DNA from: Dryococelus australis | Lineage: Eukaryota; Arthropoda; Insecta; Phasmatodea; Phasmatidae | NCBI GenBank assembly: GCA_029891345.1 | Contig: CM056995.1 | Location: forward strand, 81,841,895-81,905,894 | Direction of reading: 5' to 3' | Length of the DNA: 64,000 nucleotides | Part shown: one piece after another, positions 34,701 to 47,085 of the stretch | Layout: every line of letters starts with the position of its first letter | How positions within the stretch are numbered: position 1 is the first letter of the stretch | Position numbers and translations under genes: made by a program | The notes under the pieces: model-generated | Database searches by the model: none | What the model was told of the DNA's origin: nothing | The model's input: only the letters and a program-made list of their open reading frames with translations

Positions 34701-37499
34701 CCACTAACGAACAATTTACACATAATTTTTCTTTAGTTAAATTAAATTCCTGGCCACAGGTTTAGGGGGAGGGGAAATCGATTTTTAGCGATTGTGAAAC
34801 ACCATACGAGTGAGGTCGCTTTGCCCCTCCTCAGTCACCTCACGCTTAAGGGTTTCATATTAACGAACTCAACCTTCCACTTAGTTGTCTTAACCAGAGC
34901 GTTATTTGATTTTTAAATGTCATGATTAGATGCCCGTGAATCTATAAAATTAAATCAGAACAGGCCGACGACAGATGCTCCCTCTGAGATGCTGACGAGG
35001 ATGAGCCTCGACATCAGGAGGTACAGTAGCACTCCGGACTGCGACTCCGATGGAGATATTTATATAGCAGAGATGAGACTTCTTAGTAGTTAGTGTACAT
35101 TGTTCATGGTAAACTAAGCACTTTTAAAAGCTCTGACTAAGATCGACTTGTGTGTCAATTGTGTATCGTTCCGCCATATGTAAAATCAACATTCCCGTGG
35201 ACATAATCACTTTATTCATGCGTAAGTAAGGGGAAATATTAAAATTATTTTAAAAGAAAATATTTGACAAATTTCAAATTCCATGCACACACATGAATTT
35301 AAAAAACCAGAAAGAAAAATAAATTATTATTTTATTGAGAAATGATTACCGAACACTTTTAATTGAACACCGAGACATGGAACTAATTTCCCTCTATCGT
35401 TACCAACTTAACTGGGCGCATGCCACTACGTGTGCCTGTTTACAATGCACGCAGGTAGGGACAGTGACATTTTCCAACGTAGATTACAAAAAAGTGCTCA
35501 CTTTCATGAACAACCTCTAGCTAGTTTCATTCGTTGTATTCTGTTTTCGCTCTTACATGTATTCGGTGGTGCCAGTAAACTTTTTGCCGGGGGCTGTGAG
35601 TGTGGGGACGGGGGCTGGAATGGTCGAACGCTGGTAGGGGTGAATTAAAGTATTTGGCCACTTTCCCAACGTTTACTAAAACGGAGATCTTTAATAAACT
35701 AAAATATTAATAGACAGAGACAGGAAATGTTGTGTTTTAAAAAAAATTTGTTGGTTAGAGTGAACGTTTTTTTTTTTTTTTTTTTTTGTGTTTAGCCAAT
35801 TTGCTTCAGTCCTGGTGGCATGGAAATATGTGCTTGTTTCCTTGCATGAATGTTATTCACTCCGTGTTAACCTGGGCGTTTCCAAGCCACTAAGATCCAA
35901 TTGCAAATAAAACGAAAAGTTCGTGGGCCAAAGACTAGCTTGTCCTGAATTCAATTCTCAAAATTATTCCAGTGCACACTAATAGGAAACAAGTTGTGTG
36001 TAAATACTCATATTATTTATTTCGAAAGTAATTTTTCTGCTATATCCAGCACCAGGGGCACAAGACCTTTCCAATCCTCCTCCCCTCCTTAATCCAGAAA
36101 TGTTCCGACACACCTGCGCGTATCCCAGTAGACAAGTATAGTCTGGGACTACGACTGCTTGCTGGAAAAGTTACAAATCAAATATCTAAAGCCGTATATT
36201 CCTGCTTTTATTATAATAAACGTATAAAATAATTCGTGAAAAAGGTTAAAATAAATCGCCTTTCTAGAGCGTGGCAGACACGTTTCCTTAAGATATAAGA
36301 AGACTGTAACAATGCGCCAAACTATACGACACGCAGATCTTAATACATGCTCCTATACACACCACCGTCAGAGAAGTACAAATTATGTATGAAAGAGAAA
36401 ATGCGCATATTTAGTAAAACTGTAAAATATTTTAATAAAAACTACTTATATAATTGTTCTAAAAAAAAATTCAAGATAGCTAAATTTAATCAAACTTTAA
36501 GTATACGTCCATTTTAGAGTTATCAGAAAGAACATTGTGCAAAAGAAACGAGCTAATCATAAAGATTGTTAGGGTTCTAAGAAACAAATTTTAGTAATGA
36601 TATTTAAACATTCATAATATTTTGTTTTACGGACATCCATTTTGGCCAGGAACATGCAAAACACACTTAAGCTTTAATTAGCAATAGGCCCTTGCCAAGA
36701 AATTTTTAAAACTTTTGAACAAGAAAATACTAGCATAGTATTTTAGGGTAATAAAAAATATATGCGTTCTGCTATCGTAAGTTATATAAGTCGTACTTTT
36801 CTGCCAATTATGATTGCGTGTGTAATACTTATTCACTAGTTCACCTTTTCGTACAGTTTGGTGCGCTGCTTCATTGGGGGACATTCTTCTTCTATCTTAA
36901 AACAATAATACAGGATATCTGCAGCCGTATTTGCTTCTGTACAAACTCCCGGTGCACATAAGTGGCGTGTAGTGAAGTGTTGCAGGGTAATGTTGGTGCT
37001 TGCTCACTCCTGTATATCCTCGGTGCACGCAGCAGGACCCAATACCAGTGTGGATCCGTGGGAACCTAAACGTATTTCGACCATTCACGACGCCCAGGCA
37101 AGGGACCGATTACACAGGCCCGGTGGCGTACCTGCCCAACCACGTTCTAGTGGTGAAAGGGTAAACTAGCAAGCGATAAGGTACAGCACTGAGCTAACGC
37201 CAGCTTACCTTGCAACAGTTTACCACACGCAATACAGTGTGAATAATTCTACCTCTGCGGTAAATATATTGAGGAATAAATACAATAACAAGTTAGACAC
37301 GTGGAGTACAAAAGAAAAAAAAGTGGCGACTGTTTTAACTGTATCAGTTATGCAGGTAGACCGTAAGTAGCTCAGAGAAGAAGTAATACGAAAGTAATCG
37401 GCCGTTGCATTAAGTAAGTAACTATACAAGCATTCGCCTGAAGTGATTTCGGGGAACAACATAAGACCGAAATCAGGATGGCTGGGCTGTGAATCCAGG

Positions 37500-37837
37500 T
37501 CATCCCGAAAGAGCGCCCGAAAGTTTACACTTGAACTCCTCGGTGGGTTCAGATGTGTCGCGGACAGCAGAGCAGTGAAGTAGCCACATGCTTATTTCCA
37601 GATCGAGGACGAGCTGGCTGACATGTTGTGACGTCTCAAACTCCCAGACTTGTCGTCGGAGATCCTGGAAGCGGAAGAAAGTAGTCCGAGCAGCTCCAGT
37701 TGGTACCAGAAAGGAAGTGTCTCGAGGGCGACGTCGATGACGAGTTTCGACCCCAGGTGGTACAGAAACCCGGGGTGTCACTCTGATAGCGATGTTTATA
37801 TGGAAGAGGTGAGACTTCTTAGCAGTTAGTATAGGCT
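37500..37837 (-). other. Minus-strand open frame over highly conserved B/C segment
   Basis: The B-copy segment 37660-37837 and the C-copy segment 40411-40588 differ at only about 7 of ~177 positions, far less than the rest of the copies. On the minus strand both encode TPRV(S/A)V(P/L)PGVETRH followed by RPRDTSFLVPTGAARTTFFR. B continues open to 37500 (94 codons from a Met at 37781). Similarity ends at ccaggatctc. The substitutions include non-synonymous ones, so coding is not proven. Confidence 0.35.
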
Positions 37838-39007
37838 GCTCACCGTAATCTTAGTGATTTATAAACCTTGACTACGATCTTTTTGAAAGTACTTTTTATA
37901 TTGTTCCGCAATATATAAAATCAACATTCCTGTTGTCGTGATTACTTTATTCATTCGTCAGCAAGAGGAAACTGTAAAATTATTAAAGCAAATTTTGTAT
38001 ACTTCATAACCAATGAACTCAAATGAACAACAAAAATTAGAGAGAAAAATAAATTATTTTAGTAATGAGAAGTCTTTACCGAACACTTTTAATTAACTGT
38101 TGAGACATGGAACTACTTTTCCTCAATCGCTAACGACTTTACTGGGCGCTTGTCACTACATGCGGCTGTTAAAATACACGCAGGTAGGGACAGTGACATT
38201 TTCTAGAGTTGATTACAAAATGTGCTCACTTTCGTGAACAACCTCGAGCAAGTTTCATCTGTTGATATGCTGTTACAAGTATTCGGAGGTGTCATTAAAG
38301 TGTCAGGAAGAGGGGTCTGGTGCTGGCATGGTGGCATATACCACACTTCCTAATTTATCTGTAGACGTCAAATACTATACATATATTATATATATATATA
38401 TAGTTTTTACTAAAACGAAGGTCTTTAATAAACTAAAATATGAATAGGAGGGGATAGGAAATTTCGCGTTTCAAAAAATTTGTATGTTAGACTGAACGGT
38501 CACCTGTATTTTCGAGTTTCAGTGTGTAGCCAATTTATATCATTCCAGATGGCATGGAATTATTTGTTTGATTACTTTCATGACTGTTATTCACTCAGAG
38601 TTAATCTGGGATTCTCCAAACAACTATGATCCAAATGCAAATAAAACAAATGTTTGTGTCTTTGAGTCGTGTCCTAAAGTCAAATAAAAAAATTCCAGTC
38701 TATATTATTAGGAAACTATTTGTGTGTAAACACTCATGTTAGTCTTTACCAAAGTTTTTTTTTCTATATCCAGCACCAGAGGCGCAAGTTTCTTTACAAT
38801 ATCTTGCCAATCCTCCTTCTCCTCCATAATCGAGAAAGTTTCCGACATATCTGTGCGTATCCCAGTAGGCACATATATAGTCTAGGAGTACGACTTCTTG
38901 TCGGAAAAGTAAAAAAACCAATTATCTAAAGCCGCATATTCCTGCTTTTTTTATTTACAAGCGTACTAAAAAAATCGTGTAAAATGTTAAAATAAATCGC
39001 TATTCTA

Positions 39008-39852
39008 CACTGTAAAAAAATTTGAGGTAACATTCCCTTGAATGTAAGGGAAGCAAATTTCATATGAAAGGTAAAATTATCTTTCAAATGTGGAGTAAAT
39101 TTACATTACAAATAAGGTACTATTCCCTAATCGCACGGGAAAAGTACCCGACAAAAGTGGGGGAAAATCCCATACATGTAAGGTAATATTAACTATATTG
39201 AATAATAAAATATATTAAAAAATACACGGGGCATTAGTACTGTTAAAATTTTTTTAAATTATTGACATCCTCTGAACAACTCTAACCAAAATATTAACTC
39301 TAAATTCCGCGACACTTACCGGACGGTGGCCGCCAACTATGAAACTCTATCACAGTAGGCCGAACGCGATACCCATTACACCACGACGACAACATAGCAT
39401 GTGAAGTGAATATTAGTGTGTTAGATTGTTTCATCTGCCCGTCCTCCCACTTAACTGTTGAGAAAATGCTGAAGAGATACACGCGTCGTAAGATAATGTT
39501 TTCAATCATTTAAGAGATTTTCCACCGCTATGTACCTGAATTTTACTACAGAGTGCAACTTACATATAAAGAGCCGTGTTGGATAGCTTGTACGACTAGA
39601 GAACAGAAATTAATTTTAAGGTAGAAAACATATATTAAATAATTTCAAATAGTTACTAATCGACTAGGAAATCCACATGTCGTAAGGGAATTTTCCCATA
39701 CATTTACGGGAATTTTTTACTACCATGTAAGTGAATATTACTCCACAGTGCGGTAATTTTACCTTACATGTAAGGAAAACTATGTTTCCCCCACAAGTTT
39801 GCTAATATTACCTTACACTTGTCAGATAATTTTGCCATTATATTTTACAGTG
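39008..39852. mobile_element. 845-bp MITE inserted in copy B, TA target duplication
   Basis: Ends are cactgtaaaa and ttttacagtg, flanked by TA on both sides (39006-39007 and 39853-39854). Copy A of the surrounding tandem unit retains the uninterrupted site (ttctagagc near 36265). The outer ~170 bp on each side form imperfect inverted repeats built from gtaatatta, ccttacatgtaagg and tttccc motifs. The centre (about 39300-39400, minus strand) contains gtggtgtaatgggtatcgcg, like the 5' part of a tRNA(Val)-type sequence. No transposase is encoded. TA target and size suggest a Tc1/mariner-driven MITE. Confidence 0.85.
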
Positions 39853-41648
39853 TAGAGCTTGTCCGAGCAACTACTTAAAGTATAAGTATAGTTTACAACT
39901 GCATCAAACTATACAACAGGCAGAATATGTTATATGCCTCGACACACACAATATCGTCAGTAATGTACGATTTATATTGCACACGAAAAAGAAATACACA
40001 TATTTGTCGCACTGCGAAATATTTTATTTAAATCTGCTGACGATATATAAAGTTTTTACAATCAAACTAACAAAACTATTTTAGTCAGATATTAAGTATC
40101 CTTCCGTTTTAAGAATTTCAGAAAACCCATTGTGCAAAAACATAGATTATCATAGAAATTATTCTGAATTGTAAGATACAATATTAATTACTGATATTTA
40201 AACATGTTTTTCTATTTCGTTTCATGTAAAACCATTTTGACATGGAAAGTGATTTTTATAACTTAAAAAATGAATAAAAAATAATACAGTTAAAACGATG
40301 TTTAACTTAGGTACAAATATTGTTTTACATGCAACTACAGTAATTATTATGTTTGCTCTGCTTGAAGGTTTTCTTGCAAAAGGAGCTTCCTAATGCATCG
40401 AATAGCAAAGAGATCCTGGTAGCGGAAGAAAGTAGTCCGAGCAGCTCCAGTTGGTACCAGAAAGGAAGTGTCTCGAGGGCGAACTCAATGACGAGTCTCG
40501 ACCCCAGGTAGTACAGCAACCCGGGGTGTCACTCTGATAGCGATGTTTATATGGAAGAGGTGAGACTTCTTAGCAGTTAGTATAGGCTGTGCACCGTAAT
40601 CTGAGTAATTTTGAAAGATCTGGCTATGATCTAATTCTAATTACTTTGTGTATCGTTCCACCATACGTAAAATCAACTTTCATGTTGTCCTGATCACTTC
40701 ATGCATGCGTCAGTAAGAGGAATCTGTACAATTATTATAAAAGCAAATATTTTGAAAATTTCCTAATCCATGCAATTATATGCATTAAATAATCAGAAAG
40801 AAAATAAAGTATTGCATGATTGAGAAATGTTTGCCGAACTTTACCAACTTTACTGGGCGCATGCCACTACGTGTGGCTGTTAAAAATGTATGCAGTTAGG
40901 GACAGTGGCTTTTTTAAAGGGTTGATTTCAACATGCTTACTTTCGTGAACAACCTCTAGATAGTTTCATTCGTTGTTTATGCTGTACAAGTGTTCGGAGG
41001 TAACATTAAAATGAAAAATGAGTGAAAGAGGGGGTGGGGGTGACAAGGAGGCAGTTACCCCCCTTCCCAATTTTTCTGGAGACGTCAAAGACTTCATGAT
41101 GTGGTGCTACAAGAAAACAATGTAGATTAAGATTCATACTCCATGTATAGGTTTTTACTAAAATGGAGGTCTCAAATAAACTAAAATATTAATCGGCAGT
41201 GACTGGAAAATTTGAGTTTTAAAAGATTTGTTTGTTAGACCGCACGGTCCTTTGTATTATCGAGTTTCAGTGTACAGCCAATTTACTTCAGTCCAGGAGG
41301 CATGGAATAAGGTGCTTGTTTCCTTGTATGACTGTTATTCACTCTGAGTTGACCTGGGCGTCTGCAAACAACTGTGATCCTGTGATCCAAGTGCAAATAA
41401 AACAAATGTTCGTATCTTTGAAGACTAGGTTGTCCAAAAATCAATTCGCAAAATGTTTCTAGTCCATAATAATAGGAAACTATTTGTGTATAAATACTTA
41501 TGTTATTTATACCGAGAGTAATTTTTTTCTATATCCAATACCAGTGACACAAGTCTCTTTACAAGACCTTGCCAATCCTCCTCCCCCTACTTAATCCAGA
41601 CAGTTTCCGATACACCTACGGGTGTCCCAGTTTGCAAATATATAGTCA

Positions 41649-42431
41649 GGGAGTGTTGGTGGTTTTCGGTCGGTGTGGGATGTGTCCCGTGACACAATAG
41701 TCAGTGTTGGCGTTGGTGTACATAAATAGTTTCGCAGCTGTGCCAACAGATAATAATTTATTAATAAATGCGTATCAAATTGATTTAATTGGCAATTTTT
41801 GGAATTTATATTTTTAAATTTTAGTGAACAAGAGATTTATTGCTGAGATTTTTTTTTTCTCTAATCACACCAAGTTAGCTATATTTACACATTATGTATT
41901 TATTCCTTATGATTTGCTGAGATTTAAATATACTGCATTTTATAAAAATATCCGATGCAAATTAGTTTGTCGTCAAACAACCGCTTTATGTAAACATCCA
42001 AATGTAAATTGTACTCGCAGATGTTTTGCTAAAATGCAGTAGACTCGTATAATTTGCTCTAGCTTTTATGTTATTCCACATGGGATTTCTAATATTAAAT
42101 ATTTCTGATTGCTGAGTGATATGTAATATCAGTTTGATGTCAATACGTCTATTTTCACGATTATTACCCTTCATTTCTAAGCTTTTTCGCGACTGTCACT
42201 CGTTCAGAAAACTAAAAAATAAACAAATACATCACTTTTTGGTCAGTTGGTGGTAAAATTCCAATGTATTCTAATTCGCTATAACCCGAACCTTCTATAA
42301 CAACACCAATCACCAACAACACCAACCACTAACCGCGAGTTGAAATGATTTTAGTACCAGTCAACAACCATCCACACCAACCACCAACCGGAAATTGTCT
42401 TCCAACAACCACTAACACCAAGCTTCAACGT
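41649..42431. other. Segment bounded by inverted TTGGTGGT/ACCAACC-rich ends
   Basis: The left end (gttggtggttttcggtcggt) and right end (caccaaccaccaacc, aacaccaaccactaaccg near 42300-42420) are rich in inverse repeats of a TTGGTG motif, and the segment interrupts tandem copy C. It may be a DNA transposon with repetitive inverted ends. No transposase seen. A SINE lies in the right end, and CCAACACCAACCAC resumes after it at 42684. Confidence 0.35.
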
Positions 42432-42672
42432 TCAGCGGTGGCTGAGTGGTTATACTGCTCGCCTCCCACCAAGGCGAACCGGGTTCAATCCCCGGCCAGG
42501 TCACTCCCGGATTTTCGCAAATGGAAATCCTGCTGGACGTTGCCGCTGGTCGGCGGGTTTTCTCGGGGATCTCACGTTCCCCTCGCCCTTGCATTCCGGC
42601 GCTGCTCTATTCTCATCTCATTTCGCCCTCATCGGCTCTTGGTAGTTAAATGCCGTCCAAATATCTCAACTC
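42432..42672 (+). repeat. tRNA-derived SINE copy (best preserved)
   Basis: Head agcggtggctgagtggttat with A box tggctgagtgg, then cgcctcccaccaaggcgaac and a B box gggttcaatcc. Body: cactcccggattttcgcaaa, gttgccgctggtcggcgggt, tttctcggggatctcacg, cattccggcgctgctctatt, tctcatctcatttcgccctc. Tail: atcggctcttgg, then ccaaatatctcaactc. It would be transcribed by RNA polymerase III from the internal boxes and mobilised by a LINE in trans. Confidence 0.9.
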
Positions 42673-43256
42673 AAAGCAGTACCAACACCAACCACGTATT
42701 GTGTGAGGGGCTTTAGTTTTTAAGACGGGAATATTAGTTATCGCTACAAAAATAATTAAACAGTTCGATTTAATTGATTTTAATATCAAGCTATCGCAAT
42801 TAGCTTGAAATTGTTCTAGGCACATATGCTAGAAATCACTATGCATTTTTCAGATCTATCAAACATACCAGAGAACTATGTGTACTTCTAAGAAAAATAA
42901 TTTCTTGTTTTCACCTACAGCAACATCCGTCATTGCTTATTCACTTAACTGTACGATAGAAGTGTAGAATAAACGTTCTTTTCTCTTTGGAAAGCTTAAT
43001 TTTTTTACTATATCCATGGCCAAATGTACAAAAATAAATGAAAACAACTACGCGTTAAAAAATCTATTTAAAGTGGAGATTTCTTGTTAAAAGACATAAC
43101 ATAATAAGGTTCTGGAATAGTCAAGTCAATACAATGACGTATATAAAGTTACTATTCTTGACCAACACCATGTCGTCTTGCCCGAAACACTGACGATACG
43201 ACTGCTTATCAAGAATACTTAAAAATAATATTTAAATTGGAATTTTGACAGAAAGG
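42673..43256. other. No supported gene
   Basis: AT-rich, no features recognised. Confidence 0.4.
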
Positions 43257-43471
43257 AGAGCTGATGAGAATGAAGTGGGGTAATCATGATGCAGCGTCGG
43301 AATTGCAGAGCCGGGGGGGGGGGGGGGACCCCCAAAGGAAACATGCCGACCACCATCGTCCGATACGATTCCCAGTGCGAAAATCCTGGAGCGGGATCCG
43401 CTGGGAATCGAACCCGGTTCGCCTTGGTAGGAAGCGAGTGGTCCGGCCATCACATTACCGTTGGGTGTCTC
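43257..43471 (-). repeat. Partial SINE copy with G15 run
   Basis: Minus-strand copy with B box gggttcgattccc and body blocks (ggattttcgcactgggaatc). A G15 run at 43313-43327 sits near the tail end of the body and the final tail is missing. The A-box region is diverged. Confidence 0.75.
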
Positions 43472-44119
43472 AGTATGACAATAAAGATAGAAAATAAATT
43501 ATTTCCTTATGTACCACTACACATAAGGCTACCCGTTTAGTATTAAGCTCAGTAGGTGTGGTAACCCTTGTCTTCTGCGCATTTACCCAACATTGACCTA
43601 CGCCAAACCAACACAACTGTCAAAATGCACCTGGTCAACAGTAATTTAGGTGTTCGTTTTTATCTTAATTTTCAAAAGACAAGTGCGTTTATGTGAATAA
43701 AATACTTTTACCAATTTGAATTCAATCCAATTTTTTTAAAAATAAGTTAGAGGAAGTATAAAAAAATCTCATATTGTTCACATAAACAGTGTTCTGGCCT
43801 CAAATCCTATCCACATCGCTTATGATAGTTGTATTGATAGAAGAGCAGCTCAATATTCGGACATAGAGATGGTTACTGCGTATATTGCATGCACTCTCAA
43901 CTGTATGCTCCCTTTTGTCCATTCCAAAGATGTAATTCTTATTACTCTGCCTGCGCTGAAACACTATTAAATCATATGCCCTACTTATTTTAGTTTACTT
44001 TAGTTTAGATTTGCTGAATTATTTACATATATCATTTTAACCGTTCTGTCAAGGTGAATGTTTTTCTCTGCTGCTACCCTTGAATGGAAGAAATATATTT
44101 ACTGTGTGGTGATGGACAG
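43472..44119. other. No supported gene
   Basis: AT-rich, no features recognised. Confidence 0.4.
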
Positions 44120-44230
44120 GTCTAGCTGCAGGGCAGAAATGGACGAGCGGCAGGAGACGCGGCCTGGGCCACAGCCGCGCAGCAACATGGCCAGCGGATA
44201 CGCTAGAAAACAGTACAAGAGAACGAGCAG
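44120..44230 (+). CDS. Candidate host coding exon (111 bp)
   Basis: A GC-rich island inside AT-rich DNA, preceded by an AG (gtgatggacag) and followed by a possible donor (gagcag then gtgtgc). Read in the open frame it gives SSCRAEMDERQETRPGPQPR then SNMASGYARKQYKRTSR, with GC-rich third positions. No pyrimidine-rich tract is evident before the acceptor, and I do not recognise the protein. It could equally be part of a repeat. Confidence 0.25.
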
Positions 44231-46707
44231 GTGTGCAAAAGGTCTTCAGTCTTAACAGCAGCTAGCCTGTTGCGCATCTGTTCTACTCTGCCTGTTCGTG
44301 GCCCCACTACCTCCTGCTGCCTGCTACATACCAACACTGCCCCACACTTTGGACCTAGCTACAAACATTTGCTGACGAATTTTGCTGTACCGAAATTACA
44401 GCACAATTTTACAAATCCATTACAAAAATTCGCCGTTCAACAATTTCTTATAATAAAGCCCACTCATAGTACATGAATGCTTTCACATAAAAAGGTGTAA
44501 AGATACACTGTTAAGAAAATTGATTCACATTTACAATGCAGAGAGTAGTTATTATTCTCCAATAAATTGCCACAATACTCTCAGAAGTTACAATATTACG
44601 GTTATAAAATTAATAATAAAAGGTTTTTATGTACTTAAATGATGTGCCCTAAAACGTACAACTGGCACTTTGAGATGACTTCACTCTAAAGGCAAGCATT
44701 TAAAATTTGCCACCCTACCAGAATTACTTTAATTTGTACTAAAAAGAAGAAGAAACTAGCTACGTAACTAGATGCCGTACTAAGATAATATTCAGTAAAT
44801 GATTTAATCCAGATTGGGTGCTCATTAAATGGATTTCTTTTTTACTTCGGTTCTGGCCGAAAATTATTCCTGAACGTGGCATATATCAAGAGACTCTCTC
44901 ATTAAATAGTTCTTCAATACAAACGCCAGCATGATGCATCATTAAAATAGTCGTTCACAACACGACTGCAATATGAAATGCCGAACTAGAGAAGTTGGTG
45001 GGGCTATTGGCTGTTAAGCTGAAATAGTCTTAGGTCTCATGTACTAAGTGGAACACACTTCCAAAAAATTCACTGCCAGGTACAAAAAGCTGCATTTAAA
45101 ACCCAATCTGAAAAGAATTAATACCATAGGTACGCAGCGCGAAAGACATTCCAAACAAACTATGAAATGTTCCTATCAAGAGGTGCAGAATTATGTGGGG
45201 CACAAAATTCTCTTCAATATTTACAATAGCCAGCTAACGGCGCAATGCTAAACCTTCAATACGTACACCATTAAACCATGAATTTCCAAGGTCGCAGCCA
45301 GAGCCTGGCCCATCAAGAGGCTTTGAAATAAAATAATATCCAAAGTCATAATAAAATTTACTATTAAAAATAATAATCCTAAACGCCGGCACCCTGAAAA
45401 CTACGTGGGCCAAACAAGGCAACGTGTAGTGAAAATGACAATGCAAGCTAACATTTCTACATAAGCTGCAGCAAGTGTGGAATGACGTGTCTCATATCAA
45501 TACAAAACAGGCCGGGCCAGCCAAATGGCGCAACGAGTATAGTAAAACTACTACGCATTTTACAAAGGCAAAGATCAATATCCATATTAATACTACAAAA
45601 TAGGAACGTTCAAAAGAACACAGAAGAGAGTACACTACAGAACTCTTGTACCAACTACACTATCACTGGTAGTCCACTACCAAGAATAAACACGATCCAA
45701 AAGCAAAAATTAAATAATCAGTCCAACACTCATCGAATCTTCCATCTTAACAAATGTCACATAACCTGATATGAAATTACCATAATAAACAAGAGTAATA
45801 TTTAAGTGCAAATGACCCTCCTCCATGATTAAAAATCATGAAGCACTAGGAGAAAAACATTCGTGGAAATCTGCAGGATAAATAGAAAGCTAGGACTACA
45901 GAAGAAGGTGAATGTAGAATACTACTGCTTGCTAATGCTTATAATGTAAATTTTCGATTTTAAAATGTATGTATATGATGTAACCCAACGCTTATGGAAT
46001 ATTACTGCTTATGAATACTACTGCCTGCTAACGCTTATAATGTAAATTTTCGATTTTAAAATGTATATTAATTGATGTTACGCAACGCTTATGAAAAATA
46101 TGTCAGCAAAAACCCTACAAAAATACAAAAAAATGGCGCAAAATGTAATAATTGTAGTTTATATTTTACTGCAGTATTACTTTGCGTGTTAACCTAATTT
46201 AATATAATACTTTGTTGCCTGTATTGTAAGTAAAGCGGCTACTCTGAGGTTTTATGGATGATTTGGAAAGGTGCAGACTAAAAACTGCATTGGCAATGAT
46301 CTCAGTTGTGATCAGACACACACAAACTCATGTAAGGGCTGAGCTTCAATCGAAATAACCATAGCGATTCCAAGGGCAGTAAGGCTTAGCCCGCAATAGA
46401 AAGCACAGCAGCAACCATATGACTCAGGTCGTGTGCACAAGAATTAACCGCTATGTTTTTAAACCTACGGATTCACAACTGCGCATAACAGGTAGTGTGT
46501 ATGATAGTTCCTGACATAGTAGGTACACAAAGGAAATTGTAATATTTAATTTTTTGTGCGGACGCATTGGCTAATAGCCAATAAGTGCAGAGTGTAGGAT
46601 TTTCAACGAAGTTGTTTATTTAAAATGGAGGAACATTTATGCTTCAGAAATGAAGAAACGCTGCAAGATATACATTCATATAAAACAACAGGCGACAGTT
46701 TACTATA
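44231..46707. other. No supported gene; 96-bp tandem duplication at 45919-46110
   Basis: The block ctactgcttgctaatgctta...ttttaaaatgtat at about 45920 is repeated 96 bp later at about 46017, with cgattttaaaatgtat in both. 45000-45770 is A/C-rich on this strand with several open frames (45048-45251, 45482-45769) but no domain I can defend. Confidence 0.45.
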
Positions 46708-47085
46708 GGCTGTTCACAAAAAAAAAAAAACAGCACTTTTGAAAGCTCTCCTTAAGATCTACGAGTATACACATTGTGTATTCTTCCGCCATGTGTACAA
46801 TTAACACTGTCGTGGTCAATCGAAAACGTGAAATTATTGAAATGTTAATATTTTACAAATATCTTCATTTTTACACTTACAAGGGTGAAAGGAAAAACAG
46901 AAAGCAAAACTATACATGTCAGTTTTCGCGTATATTTAACTAATAACACATTTAATTCAACATTAAAACTTAGAACTACTTTCCCTCCGTTGGGTCGTTA
47001 CGAACTTTACTGGTCGTATACATGCGTTACAGGAACTGACATTTTTCAAAAGTTGATTTCAAAATTGCTCGTTTTACCGTGAACA
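46708..47085. repeat. MITE family copy (taggctgttcac termini)
   Basis: Left end ctataggctgttcac, right end inverted aaggctgttcacggtaaaac. The inside is related to the MITE-like part of the tandem units A-C (gcacttttgaaagctctcc, cttccgccatgtgtac, cgaactttactgg). Confidence 0.6.

Larger units (their letters stand above)
31107..34857 (+). mobile_element. Ty3/gypsy element 2, with LTR remnants
   Basis: Two direct repeats of about 150 bp flank a gag-PR-RT-RNase H-integrase coding region. The repeats are 31107-31257 and 34706-34857; shared blocks are taaattcctggycacaggt, gcgattgtgaaacaccatac and gtgaggtcgcttt, ending ggtttca in both. Because the similarity stops at ...tttca in both places, that is probably the LTR end. 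The right repeat begins immediately after the interrupted integrase, so the integrase end and the first part of the 3' LTR were lost in one deletion. All genes carry frameshifts or stops. Confidence 0.8.
34858..41648. repeat. Three tandem copies of a large repeat unit (A, B, C)
   Basis: Copy A runs from about 35020 to 36690, copy B from 37660 to 40410, and copy C from 40411 to about 41648. Corresponding landmarks (for example gtttatatgg or atttatatag followed by gagacttcttag) are at 35058, 37794 and 40545, so spacing is about 2.74 kb. The spacing in A-B is filled by about 900 bp of unrelated DNA (36700-37650). In B-C it is filled by an 845-bp MITE, so the core unit is about 1.8-1.9 kb. Shared blocks include ggtagggacagtgacatttt, tatatccagcaccag and gccaatcctcct. 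No conserved protein frame runs through the unit. C is cut off at about 41648 by other DNA. Confidence 0.75.

Noticed and set aside
39303-39397. tRNA(Val)-like sequence called as a tRNA gene
   Set aside because: Only the 5' part and A-box region look like tRNA; no proper B box or acceptor stem pairing; it lies inside a MITE.
42345-42716. 123-codon frame
   Set aside because: Explained by a plus-strand SINE copy, whose sequence is naturally poor in stops.
45048-45446. Possible GIY-YIG/Penelope-like fragment (NYVGQTRQRVV and FTARYKKLH)
   Set aside because: Only short look-alike motifs in different frames; no continuous domain or RT nearby.
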